Assembly (NCBI GenBank): GCA_019058445.1
Contig: JAHPZA010000001.1
Coordinates: forward strand, 141,439 to 205,438
Source of the DNA: Promethearchaeota archaeon
GTDB taxonomy: Archaea > Asgardarchaeota > Lokiarchaeia > Sigyniarchaeales > SOKP01
Length of the DNA: 64,000 nt
Direction: 5' to 3'
Shown here: in pieces, positions 36,240 through 45,043 of the stretch
How the letters are laid out: each line of letters begins with the position of its first letter
How positions within the stretch are numbered: position 1 is the stretch's first letter
Translations under genes and position numbers: made by a program
Notes under the pieces: model-generated
Seen by the model: only the letters and a program-made list of their open reading frames with translations
What the model was told of the DNA's origin: nothing
The model's database searches: none

Positions 36240-36944
36240 TTAGTCTTTTAAACCAACATACATAAATAATGGTCCACTAATATACCCGATTCTAATGAAA
36301 ATCAAAGCAAATCCCGGTTCTGTTAAAGATTCAAATAGACCAAATATAGCATACAAAAATATCCCTAAAGAAACTAATAAAAGTTTCTTTCTTACGTTTC
36401 CAGTTGCTTGTAAAGCCTTGATTAAGAAGCCTATTCCTAAAAAAACAATTAGGGAGATAATAAAAATTATCATTAAAAAGCCAGCAGGAGACAGTAATAC
36501 TAAATTATAATCTATTAATGCGTCTCCAGATCTCTTGGGGTATACAAAATTAAAAGAATTCATCGGATTCGCGAAAATCGCGATTTCGAATAAAATCATT
36601 AATACAAGGTAGATAATCGTGATAATTCTTTTCTTTTCTGGTAACATGAGTCTTGCGCCCATATGCATACCAAGTACGACGAGGGGCGCGATCCATATGT
36701 AACTTAATAGACCTACTAGACCATATATATTTTGTATATTTTTTCCTGACAAAATAACTATTAAAAAATCTAAAAATACTCCTAGGAAAGCAAGACCCGC
36801 TAAAATTACAAGCAATCCCACGTAAAATAGAAGATTAGCATCAATTTTTTTTGATTTGTATATAAAATAGAGTCCAAATATACATCCGAGTATTACTACA
36901 CCTGACGCTGTTAATCCATCGATCCAGCCTATTGTAGATAACAA
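36240..36944 (-). CDS. Seven-helix membrane protein, paralogue of the one at 35063-35773
   Basis: 234 residues from a TTG start, as in its paralogue. It begins MLSTIGWIDGLTASGVVILG and keeps YGLVGLLSYIWIAPLVVLGMHMGARLMLPEKKR and a closing FESLTEPGFALIFIRIGYISGPLFMYVGL. Seven hydrophobic segments in the same spacing. The two genes face each other across the small Sm-like gene, indicating an inverted duplication. Confidence 0.65.
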   Translation of the reverse strand: MLSTIGWIDGLTASGVVILGCIFGLYFIYKSKKIDANLLFYVGLLVILAGLAFLGVFLDFLIVILSGKNIQNIYGLVGLLSYIWIAPLVVLGMHMGARLMLPEKKRIITIIYLVLMILFEIAIFANPMNSFNFVYPKRSGDALIDYNLVLLSPAGFLMIIFIISLIVFLGIGFLIKALQATGNVRKKLLLVSLGIFLYAIFGLFESLTEPGFALIFIRIGYISGPLFMYVGLKD

Positions 36945-37199
36945 TTAATTTTCACCCATTTTAATTTTATTTTCTAACGATAGATCTCACTCAGTTATAA
37001 ATTTATTTAATAAATTATTAATCTCATTAGTTATTTAAATATACGCTTTTTAAGTTCTTTTTATTTTAATTTTAGGTTAATTTGTTAACACATATATTAA
37101 ATTCATAACATAAAATGAAAAGAATTGATTACTGATAATTTAATTCATTCCAAAATGATAAATCGTCCTGTTTATAAATTTAATTCAGAAATAAACAGC
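36945..37199. other. AT-rich intergenic stretch
   Basis: No gene seen. Together with the small ORF that follows it makes a 500-base gap between the 7TM gene and the GlcF-like gene. It should hold the promoter of the minus-strand 7TM gene. Confidence 0.35.
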
Positions 37200-37358
37200 T
37201 TAGTTCTTTTGATGTAATTTTTTGATAATCAAAAGTTCCACAATTTTTTTGAATTTAAACCATTTTTCCTCGTCAATTTCACCACTTAACCGGGTATTTC
37301 GCTTCGTTTGTTGGTTAAAATATACAACATTACATGGAACTTTATTTTTTGATATCAT
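37200..37358 (-). CDS. Candidate small basic protein (52 aa) or 3' remnant of a gene
   Basis: ATG at 37356-37358, stop at 37200-37202. The product MISKNKVPCNVVYFNQQTKR continues as a charged helix (GEIDEEKWFKFKKIVELLIIKK). The composition looks coding rather than random. The frame stays open upstream to 37427 without ATG/GTG/TTG and reads protein-like there (IVNFQYEH), so this may be the tail of a truncated gene rather than a complete one. Confidence 0.35.
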   Translation of the reverse strand: MISKNKVPCNVVYFNQQTKRNTRLSGEIDEEKWFKFKKIVELLIIKKLHQKN

Positions 37359-37444
37359 ATGTTCATATTGAAAATTAACTATAAAAAGAAAGAAATTTTT
37401 CTTCTGTGACCCTATTAAATCAATATTTTAAGAGAAGTAGAGAT

Positions 37445-38608
37445 TTAAAGTAATGAAATGAGTTCTGATAATAAATTGTTGAGATCAATGACATTAATAT
37501 CATACCTGTTCTTTTCTACAACTGATTTATATTGATATTCACAAAATGGGCAAGCAGTTAAAATGGTATGTGCTCCAAGCTCTTTGACTTCCTCTAATCG
37601 CTGTATTGTAGTTTTTTCAGCTAACTCAGGATACGCAGATCGAACTCCCGAACCGGAACCACAGCAATTTGAGTCTTCTTTAGTTTGATTAAACTCTGCA
37701 TAAGGAAGTTGGATTGCATCTAAAATTGCCCTAGGTTCATTATAAATGCCCAACCCTCTAGCTAAATGACAAGGATCATGCCAAATAATGGGTCCTTTTA
37801 TGGTAGTTTTTAATAGTTCGTTAATTTTTGATTTTAAATCTCCTAGTTTGGATATTTTATCAACAAGGTATTCTGAGAAATGTAAAAGTTTCGTGTCTTC
37901 AAATTTTTCTTTTAATTCCGATTTATATATCTCTTTAAACGCCGTTAGACATCCAGGACATGTGAAAATTATCTGTTTAGGAATATTTTCTCTTATTTCA
38001 TTTAACATCGAATTAGTAAGATCATATAATAGTTCATTATGTCCGGTACGATATAAAATACCAGAACAACATGTTTCATTTTTCAATACTTTAATATTTT
38101 CTCCTAATTTTTCAAATAGTTTTAGGGTGTGTAATGCTATTTCAGGTATTCGATAAATAGCCATACATCCTGGGTAATATATTGAATCAGCATTTACATT
38201 TCCTTTCAAATTTGGCCATGAAGCGTCTCTTGGTTGCGTTTCTCCAAATGGATTTCCATGGTTTTTTATATTCTCAACAATTTTTTTATGTGCTTCAGGA
38301 TAGTTGTCAGCTTCAACTAATTTCTTTTTACCAAGATATATAATAGAGGGAACATCTACTCCTGAGGGACAAATATATTCACAATGACCGCACCCTGTAC
38401 ATGAAAAAAGGCGTTCTTTTGCTAATTCACTATTCTGGAACCTTAAATCTGGATCTTGCATTATAGCGTGGACGATGGAGACCTTTCCTCGAGCAAAAGA
38501 ACTTTCCCATCTAGTATCTTCATCATATCCCGGACACTCCATATCTTTGGGACAAAATCCACATAAATTACATTTCCATATTATACCAAGTAATTGTTTT
38601 TCTCTCAT
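37445..38608 (-). CDS. GlcF/HdrD-like (Fe-S)-binding oxidoreductase subunit with CCG domains
   Basis: 387 residues. N-terminal ferredoxin-like Cys sets (CNLCGFCPKDMECPG; CTGCGHCEYICPSG at about 70-83), then two CCG domains (YYPGCMA / ETCCSG and HDPCHLARG / SNCCGSGSG), each closing with a TCPGC or TACPFC motif. These carry electrons from a GlcD-type flavoprotein; the upstream gene encodes one, 17 bases away. The pair probably oxidises a 2-hydroxyacid (lactate or glycolate) and delivers electrons to a quinone-like or thiol acceptor. Confidence 0.88.
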   Translation of the reverse strand: MREKQLLGIIWKCNLCGFCPKDMECPGYDEDTRWESSFARGKVSIVHAIMQDPDLRFQNSELAKERLFSCTGCGHCEYICPSGVDVPSIIYLGKKKLVEADNYPEAHKKIVENIKNHGNPFGETQPRDASWPNLKGNVNADSIYYPGCMAIYRIPEIALHTLKLFEKLGENIKVLKNETCCSGILYRTGHNELLYDLTNSMLNEIRENIPKQIIFTCPGCLTAFKEIYKSELKEKFEDTKLLHFSEYLVDKISKLGDLKSKINELLKTTIKGPIIWHDPCHLARGLGIYNEPRAILDAIQLPYAEFNQTKEDSNCCGSGSGVRSAYPELAEKTTIQRLEEVKELGAHTILTACPFCEYQYKSVVEKNRYDINVIDLNNLLSELISLL

Positions 38609-38625
38609 AGTAAACTCTTTTCTAT

Positions 38626-40107
38626 TTAATTTGAAAAAATCGCAAGTTTATTTATTGAATACATTTTACCGGGATTTAAGATGTTGTTAGGATCAAAAAT
38701 AGATTTAATTTTGCCCATAAGTTCTACAACTTCCTCCCCTAATACCGTACCTAAATAGGGGGCTTTCCAAATTCCGCATCCATGTTCCGCCGATACCGAC
38801 CCCCCTAGGGATGTTGCTAATGTGACTAATTGTTCTTGAAGATCACCCATTTTTTGAACATCTGCTTTAGATTTTAATGTTACAGTTGAAATAAAATGAA
38901 CATTACCATCTCCTAAATGCCCCATACGAGTAAAAATCAAATTATGAGATCTCATAATTTCCCCAAACTGTTCCATTAAATTATATATCTTGCTATAGGG
39001 AACAGAAAAGTCTAAAATTGCCGGAATTAGGGAAGAAGGATTCTTTTCAGGTCTTCTAATTCGTAATAATGAGGGTCCTGCCCCATCTCTTGCTTTCCAA
39101 ATGTATTCATGTTCAAGACCTCTCAGAATTTTTATATCAGATGCGTGTTGATTACGTGAGAATAAATTTTTAATACGATTAGCATAGTCTGAGGTAGTTT
39201 TCTCATCCCCATCTAAACGGACTAATATTGCAGCCTTAGCTATTTTTAATACCATTTTGGGAGTTAATCTAGATAAGTATGAATTCATCCCACTTAGTAC
39301 TAATTGGTCAACCATTTCTATTGACATTGGAATTATCATTTCTTTTATTTCTTTTGCTATTTGAACAGCTACTTCAATGGAGTCAAAATATCCTAGAATA
39401 GTTACGAAACTTTCTGGAAGAGGTAAAAATTCTAAAGCTGCCTCGGTTATTACCCCTAAAGTCCCCTCAGATCCTACAAAGAGACTTAATAAATCCAAGC
39501 CAGCTACAGTTTTTTTCACTTGGCGTCCAAGTTGGACTTTTTGACCAGTACCTAAAATAGTTTTCAGATTTAACACATAATCTTTTGTTGTTCCGTATTT
39601 TATTGCTGATTCGCCTGAAGCATCATTGGCTATCATTCCACCAATGGTGCACACGTCTGCTGAACCCGGATTACAGGGTATCCAATAACCTCTACCCGTA
39701 TTTCTTAAAACTTTACCTAAATCTTTATATAACACTCCCGGTTCTACAATTGCATAATTATCCTCAGTGTCAATTTTAATAATATGATTCATCCGAGAAA
39801 AATCTAAGACAACGCCTCCCTCGATCGGAAGAAACTGGCCCCCATAACTTGTCCCGGCCCCTCTTGGTATAATTTTTAAAGATTCTTCATTTGCCAAATC
39901 TATAATAGATTTAACTTGGTCAGCATTATCTGGTTTTACCACGAGATCTGCCATAATTCGATAATTATCATCTACCCAACTAAGAGCCCGAGAAACTAGA
40001 TCATGGGAATAACAATAGAGCTCAACAGGATCATCTGAGAGATATTTATCTCCAACAATAGTTTTTAATTTTGCTTTAATTGAGGGTTCAATCATGATTA
40101 TACTCAA
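38626..40107 (-). CDS. GlcD-like FAD-linked 2-hydroxyacid oxidase/dehydrogenase
   Basis: 493 residues. FAD-binding PCMH domain: IIPRGAGTSYGGQFLPIEGGVVLDFSRMN, NPGSADVCTIGGMIANDASGESAIKYGTT (about 130-165); C-terminal FAD-linked oxidase domain with MGHLGDGNVHF and EHGCGIWKAPYLG. Length is typical of D-lactate/glycolate dehydrogenases. First gene of a two-gene minus-strand operon with the GlcF-like subunit. The substrate among 2-hydroxyacids is not determined. Confidence 0.9.
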   Translation of the reverse strand: MSIIMIEPSIKAKLKTIVGDKYLSDDPVELYCYSHDLVSRALSWVDDNYRIMADLVVKPDNADQVKSIIDLANEESLKIIPRGAGTSYGGQFLPIEGGVVLDFSRMNHIIKIDTEDNYAIVEPGVLYKDLGKVLRNTGRGYWIPCNPGSADVCTIGGMIANDASGESAIKYGTTKDYVLNLKTILGTGQKVQLGRQVKKTVAGLDLLSLFVGSEGTLGVITEAALEFLPLPESFVTILGYFDSIEVAVQIAKEIKEMIIPMSIEMVDQLVLSGMNSYLSRLTPKMVLKIAKAAILVRLDGDEKTTSDYANRIKNLFSRNQHASDIKILRGLEHEYIWKARDGAGPSLLRIRRPEKNPSSLIPAILDFSVPYSKIYNLMEQFGEIMRSHNLIFTRMGHLGDGNVHFISTVTLKSKADVQKMGDLQEQLVTLATSLGGSVSAEHGCGIWKAPYLGTVLGEEVVELMGKIKSIFDPNNILNPGKMYSINKLAIFSN

Positions 40108-40261
40108 TATATTTCTTAAAACGTAAATTTATTCAAAATCCAAATTAATAAGTACCAAAATTAATTCTTCATTTAAATTATTACCATTAATCCTCTGTAA
40201 AAAAATAGAAAAATAATAGAATATATGAGAGTATAGACATAAATTTAAAAGGTGATAGAAA

Positions 40262-40861
40262 TTGAAGGAGAATGAATTGGATTATAAAGAATTAGAACCA
40301 GAGATAAAAGTATTGGAGAAAAAGGGATTTTTGATTCTCATACAACTTATTGGATGGGCACTTTTCGGATTCTGTGTATATCGATGGATAACTTATTTTT
40401 TTATATATGAATATTATAGGTCCCTTACACATACTACATATCTTACTTTAATCATAATAAGTCTTACGTGCATTAATAAATTTGAGTCTCCTCTTTTAAA
40501 TTCTGCGGCAAGTATGTCCTTTTTGCTTTTCATTATAGTTTCAGTAATATTTGTATCATTAGCAACCGATATATTCACTTTTATCGATGGAGTTGTATTA
40601 CATGGCGCTATTGCTGCATTTCAAATGTATATACTACTCAATAAAAAGATCGTAGTCAGTAAGAAATATTTATTATGGAGCTTTTTACTTTACTTAATTT
40701 TTATAAGTTCTTACGATAGTTTCGCCCGCATAATTGCCGCTATTGACATGAATGAAGAAACATCAAGCATTAAAATGACCGTTCAAATATTTTATGCTTT
40801 ATGCATTAGTACGATGCTAGTGTATGTTATTAAGAAGAAATGTGGAATTTTGTTTCCCTAA
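40262..40861 (+). CDS. Multi-pass membrane protein, unknown
   Basis: 199 residues from a TTG start with AGGTGAT seven bases upstream. Hydrophobic segments at about 23-45, 57-72, 80-105, 112-128, 137-155 and 170-192, so five or six helices. The N terminus is acidic (KENELDYKELEPEIKVLEKKG). No conserved motif recognised. Confidence 0.6.
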   Translation: MKENELDYKELEPEIKVLEKKGFLILIQLIGWALFGFCVYRWITYFFIYEYYRSLTHTTYLTLIIISLTCINKFESPLLNSAASMSFLLFIIVSVIFVSLATDIFTFIDGVVLHGAIAAFQMYILLNKKIVVSKKYLLWSFLLYLIFISSYDSFARIIAAIDMNEETSSIKMTVQIFYALCISTMLVYVIKKKCGILFP

Positions 40862-40871
40862 GAAAGATATT

Positions 40872-41321
40872 TTAAGATGTTTCAATTTTTTTTTTGTAGC
40901 AAGAACAACAATAAAATTGTAGTAGAGGATTTATCCAATATCTCATTAATGCCTCTTGTGAAAAGTTTTTATTAAAAGAAGAGCAACTGCATTCTAAAAA
41001 AGTTATCTCCTTCTCGCAATCTATACATTTTCTTTTTAAATTATATGCATGTTTAAAATCAACAAGGCAAGAGGGACAAAATACTTTATGTTTCAAATTT
41101 TTCCAAGTTTTTGAGATATCAATATCTGGGATAAATTTGAATTGGTCTTTATTGTTTAATATGTTAAAGAAACTCTCTACAGGATTATTATATGAGCTTA
41201 AGTAGTGATAGACATTTTTAAATTCATTAAAATAGAATCTTTCATGACAAATCGAACAAGAACGGCTCTCATTTAGAGAAATTTTATTGTTTTTCTTTTT
41301 TGAATGGATTAGACTTTTCAA
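40872..41321 (-). CDS. Cys-rich zinc-binding protein, unknown
   Basis: 149 residues with at least four CxxC-type pairs: CSIC (N-terminal), CPSC, CIDC with CSC, and CCSC near the C terminus, separated by aromatic-rich spacers. Several zinc ribbons or one treble-clef-like array are likely. No catalytic residues are evident. It is convergent with the membrane protein gene, 10 bases apart. Confidence 0.55.
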   Translation of the reverse strand: MKSLIHSKKKNNKISLNESRSCSICHERFYFNEFKNVYHYLSSYNNPVESFFNILNNKDQFKFIPDIDISKTWKNLKHKVFCPSCLVDFKHAYNLKRKCIDCEKEITFLECSCSSFNKNFSQEALMRYWINPLLQFYCCSCYKKKIETS

Positions 41322-41498
41322 GATTTATCCTTTAGTTTTGTCTGGTTTGGAGCTCAAAATTTAAAAGGTTTTTTTTAAATTTCTATCTTCTCATATAAAA
41401 ATTTTCATTTAAAACTTTATGGATATCTTTTTATATCGAATACGCTTATAGTTGATAATTTAAAAAAGAAAACTGGGTTTATTGCTTTAAGATTTTGA

Positions 41499-42392
41499 CT
41501 ATAAACCCCACATATTATCTATCTTTTCAGCTAATTTATCTTGAATGAGAATAATTTCAGTATCAAAGTAATTTTTTACAATATCTATTATAAATTTGAA
41601 ATATGGTTTACTTATTTTTATGAAATGAGTATCTTCTAAATATCGTATTGCTTTTTTCGCTTCTAGTGGACGGCTTATATCTTGTTTATTATAGAATTCG
41701 AATAATTTATGAGCTAGTGTATAAATTTCTCTAATTTTATCTCTTAAATTCTTTAAAGCTAAATTTGAATCACTTTCTTTAAAGAATTCTTTAATAAATT
41801 CTTGTTCTATTTTTAATTCATTTATGTTTAGTGATTTTTTCATCCTTCCAGTTATTCTTTTACCTTCTAAGACTAAATATTCCGTATAATGTTTTTTACT
41901 AACCTTATATGTCTCTTTTGTATGGATTAAAATGTGGGCATCGAACGATTTTTGAAAAGTATAATCGAAAAAATCAAATAATGTATCTTTAAGATATTCA
42001 AGATTATTATCTATTACGATCAAAATTCTCTTTTTAATTAAGCTCCCTCGAATTGCATAAATTAGAATTTCAGGTCTAAGATTCATCTTAATCTCAAACA
42101 CATCAATATCTTGAGGTTTAAGTTCTGGAGTAAGGTCGATCTTAGGTTCTATATCGTCTAATAAAGCATCTAATTTTTGATAGCCTCTTACTTTAAGATG
42201 TTTATCAATAAACGGTACAAATGCATGATCGCACACTCTTCCTGTGGGAATAAATAAACTGGTCAATTGTTTTGACTGGTCAATTATACGCATAGGAATA
42301 TTGACAATTTTTTTTGAGCGACAGATAGGGCACACAATCTCAACATTTCCCCACACTTCAGTTTCTATATTACTTTGTGTTTTAACAGCCAT
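41499..42392 (-). CDS. Asgard-type zinc-domain protein (CxxC...CxH...KVRGYQK) with unknown C-terminal region
   Basis: 297 residues. The N-terminal domain reads CPICRSKKIVNIP, then SKQL, then VCDHAFVPFIDKHLKVRGYQK (about 20-75). The protein at 46990-47637 shares this pattern closely. The rest has a strand-rich section (RILIVIDNNLEYLKDTLFDFF, 130-150) and a helical C terminus (about 220-297). I have an impression that this zinc domain recurs in Lokiarchaeia but cannot name a function. Confidence 0.6.
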   Translation of the reverse strand: MAVKTQSNIETEVWGNVEIVCPICRSKKIVNIPMRIIDQSKQLTSLFIPTGRVCDHAFVPFIDKHLKVRGYQKLDALLDDIEPKIDLTPELKPQDIDVFEIKMNLRPEILIYAIRGSLIKKRILIVIDNNLEYLKDTLFDFFDYTFQKSFDAHILIHTKETYKVSKKHYTEYLVLEGKRITGRMKKSLNINELKIEQEFIKEFFKESDSNLALKNLRDKIREIYTLAHKLFEFYNKQDISRPLEAKKAIRYLEDTHFIKISKPYFKFIIDIVKNYFDTEIILIQDKLAEKIDNMWGL

Positions 42393-42566
42393 ATATCATT
42401 TTGATCCATTTTTTGTTATGTATTGCTAATTCACCTAAAAAAACTAAACTTTTTTTTTAGATTAAACTTTATTTAGAAAAAATTTTGATCCAATAAGCAA
42501 TATAACATAAGATTGATGGACAAAAAAATAATTAAAAATAAATGATTGAAATTGCCGTTTATCAGC

Positions 42567-43037
42567 TTATTCCTCTTGTTTATGGATGTCAGCAATGGTA
42601 AGATTAAATCTCTTAAGTATTTTAGGATCGATTTTTAAACCATGATAAGGGGTGCCAGCGGAGCCTAAGATGAAATCTTTTGTAATTACCTTTTTATCTA
42701 TATATACTGGCATTTTGTTTATAACAGAAATAGGAGGAACGCCTCCAATTGAATATCCCGTACTCTCTTTTATGAGTTTTTCAGAGGCAAACGTGAATTT
42801 TTTCATTTGTGATATGGTTTCTAACTTTTTTAGATCTAACTGTTGGTTTCCTAAGAGAATTACAGATAAAAGATCTCCCTTTTTAGATTTCAATATCAAA
42901 CATTTAATTATATTCTCAAGAGGAATATTGAGTGCTTTTGCGATATTCTCAGAGTGCGTCCCATTTATGTTTTCATGTTCTATAATTTCTCCATTGATAC
43001 CTAAATCGGACATTATAATTTTTGTTTTCTCAATCAT
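42567..43037 (-). CDS. YbaK/ProX-like aminoacyl-tRNA deacylase
   Basis: 156 residues, single YbaK/aaRS-associated domain: THSENIAKALNIPLENIIKCLILKSKKGDLLSVILLGNQQLDLKKL, then a conserved Lys region (KKFTFASEKLIKESTGYSIGGVPPISV) and GSAGTPYHGLKIDP. The family clears mischarged tRNA (Cys-tRNA-Pro or Ala-tRNA-Pro). Normal length; substrate not determined. Confidence 0.88.
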   Translation of the reverse strand: MIEKTKIIMSDLGINGEIIEHENINGTHSENIAKALNIPLENIIKCLILKSKKGDLLSVILLGNQQLDLKKLETISQMKKFTFASEKLIKESTGYSIGGVPPISVINKMPVYIDKKVITKDFILGSAGTPYHGLKIDPKILKRFNLTIADIHKQEE

Positions 43038-43376
43038 TTTACACAGGGTAAAGGATACTTATTTTAAGATTATAGCATATATGCAGATAACGCGACTATT
43101 TCTTATCTTAAGGTTGTTGTCAATTACGAATATATTCCTATTACTATTTTCCATTCAATCTAAAAGATCTTACCAATAATATTTTTTGTTTTTTTCTATT
43201 TAAAATTACTTACTCTTTTTTCCAAATTTAGTTTTATTAAAATGCGAAAAAACATTTTAGCATAAAAAATGAGAGGAGACTCCTAGCACATCAACCTGAT
43301 TACCAGGTCAGAAAAAAAGAGGATAAATAAGATAAATTTAGTGCGAAGATTTGTACACTAACCAAAAGACAAAAAT
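43038..43376. other. Intergenic region with small hairpins
   Basis: No gene is seen. A GC-richer patch at 43270-43312 holds AGGAGACTCCT and ACCTG-ATTAC-CAGGT (43294-43308), two short stems in tandem, which could be part of a small RNA. No family recognised. Confidence 0.3.
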
Positions 43377-43592
43377 CTAGAATGTGATAGGAGTCATTTT
43401 TAATTTTTTTTTGAATTCTGAGGTGATTTGTTTTCTATTATTTTTCCTCCATGAGAATAATCTAATTCGATGTTTTTTGTCCTTATCTAAAATATTTTTA
43501 ATTACTTTTACCTCTACTAAATTTAAATCTTTCATATAGTTAGGATCGAGAAATAACTCGATTTTATCCTTGTTTACTTTTTTTATTCCAAA
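43377..43592 (-). pseudogene. Coding-like frame without a normal start codon (small gene or relic)
   Basis: 71 open codons between the TGA at 43593-43595 and the TAG at 43377-43379. It reads GIKKVNKDKIELFLDPNYMK followed by DLNLVEVKVIKNILDKDKKH, alternating charged and hydrophobic residues as in a folded small protein. AGGTGAT precedes it, but the next in-frame codons are TTT GGA ATA; the first ATG is residue 18. Either a rare start codon is used or the 5' end has been lost. Confidence 0.4.
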
Positions 43593-43760
43593 TCACCTTA
43601 CATATCCCATTCTAGACCTACCTATAAAAAAAGCGATATTTTTTATGCTACACTCTAATGAACAGAAATCAATTCTAATAAGTTCGGCAAGTTCACATTT
43701 TACACCCACCATAAATTAAATAAAACATTTTTTAAATTTCGGAATAATTTAAAATATATC

Positions 43761-44936
43761 ATGGATCTTTCTAACATCACTAAAGTTTTTTCTGAATCTG
43801 TTATCCGTGAAATGACGCGTATAGCCAATGAACATCCGGGATGTATCAATCTGGCTCAAGGCTTTCCTGATTTTTCAGCACCTGAGTCAATCAAAAATGC
43901 CGCAATTGAAGCAATTCGAGCAGATATAAACCAGTATGCGATAACATGGGGTTCTGTATCGCTAAGAAATGCTATTGCCGAAAAAATAACTGAATATAAT
44001 AAATTAAAATTTGTGGATCCTGCAAAAAATATTACAGTCACCTGCGGCTCAACAGAAGCAATGCTCTCTTCAATGAAAGCCATTATAAATCCTGGTGACG
44101 AAGTAATCATATTTGAACCATTTTATGAAAATTATGGTCCTGATTGTCTATTATCTGGAGCTACTCCTCGTTACATTATGTTAAATCCTCCTGATTGGAA
44201 GTTCGAGTTTGATGAGCTTGAACAACTTTTTAATGAGAGAACAAAAGCAATAATAATTAATACTCCAAATAATCCTACTGGAAAGGTATTTAATCAAAAA
44301 GAATTGAAATTTATCGCAGATTTATGTCTAACCTATGACTGTATTGCGATTACCGATGAGATTTATGAACATATATTATTTGATGATCATAAGCATATTT
44401 CCATAGCATCCTTGTCTGATATGGAAAATAATTCAATTACCATTAATTCCATATCTAAAACATACTCCCTTACTGGCTGGAGAGTTGGTTGGGCCGTTGC
44501 GAGTGAAAAAATAACCAATGAACTTAAAAAAGTTCATGATTTCCTAACAGTTGGGGCTCCAGCTCCGCTTCAAGATGCAGCAGCATTTGCACTTTCTCTT
44601 GGTGACGACTATTATAAATGGCTTGGAGATTTCTATCAACATGCTAGAGATAAGCTCTTCAACGCTCTAAAACAAACATCTCTTAATCCAATTAAACCAG
44701 ATGGAGCCTATTACATTATAACGAATTGTGAAGATTATATGGATCAATATTGTCTTCAAGATTCAACTGATTTAGCTATACATTTGGTAAAAAACATAGG
44801 TATTGCAACCGTACCTGGTTCCTCATTTTATGCGGATCCTAAAAGTGGTCAATATCAAACCCGTTTTTGTTTTTGTAAAAAAGAAGAGACATTACAATCA
44901 GCAACCCAATGTCTTAATAAGATAAGACATAAATAA
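43761..44936 (+). CDS. Class I aminotransferase (aspartate/kynurenine-type)
   Basis: 391 residues. Fold-type I motifs: INLAQGFPDFSAPESI, TCGSTEAMLSSMKAIINPGDEVI, INTPNNPTGKV (Asn that holds PLP), ITDEIYEHI (Asp-x-x-Tyr), SISKTYSLTGWRVGW (PLP Lys and the Arg that binds the carboxylate). The C-terminal RFCFCKK replaces the usual R-x-x-x-x. The QGFPDF start resembles kynurenine/glutamine transaminases and archaeal aspartate aminotransferases; substrate is open. Confidence 0.92.
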   Translation: MDLSNITKVFSESVIREMTRIANEHPGCINLAQGFPDFSAPESIKNAAIEAIRADINQYAITWGSVSLRNAIAEKITEYNKLKFVDPAKNITVTCGSTEAMLSSMKAIINPGDEVIIFEPFYENYGPDCLLSGATPRYIMLNPPDWKFEFDELEQLFNERTKAIIINTPNNPTGKVFNQKELKFIADLCLTYDCIAITDEIYEHILFDDHKHISIASLSDMENNSITINSISKTYSLTGWRVGWAVASEKITNELKKVHDFLTVGAPAPLQDAAAFALSLGDDYYKWLGDFYQHARDKLFNALKQTSLNPIKPDGAYYIITNCEDYMDQYCLQDSTDLAIHLVKNIGIATVPGSSFYADPKSGQYQTRFCFCKKEETLQSATQCLNKIRHK

Positions 44937-45043
44937 AAGACATTTAATCTCTATTTATAGGTGAAAAACCAATTTACTCGCTCCAGGTAATGCCGAGATT
45001 CAATTTCTTAAAGTTTTAAATCAATCAAACTTTACATTTATTA

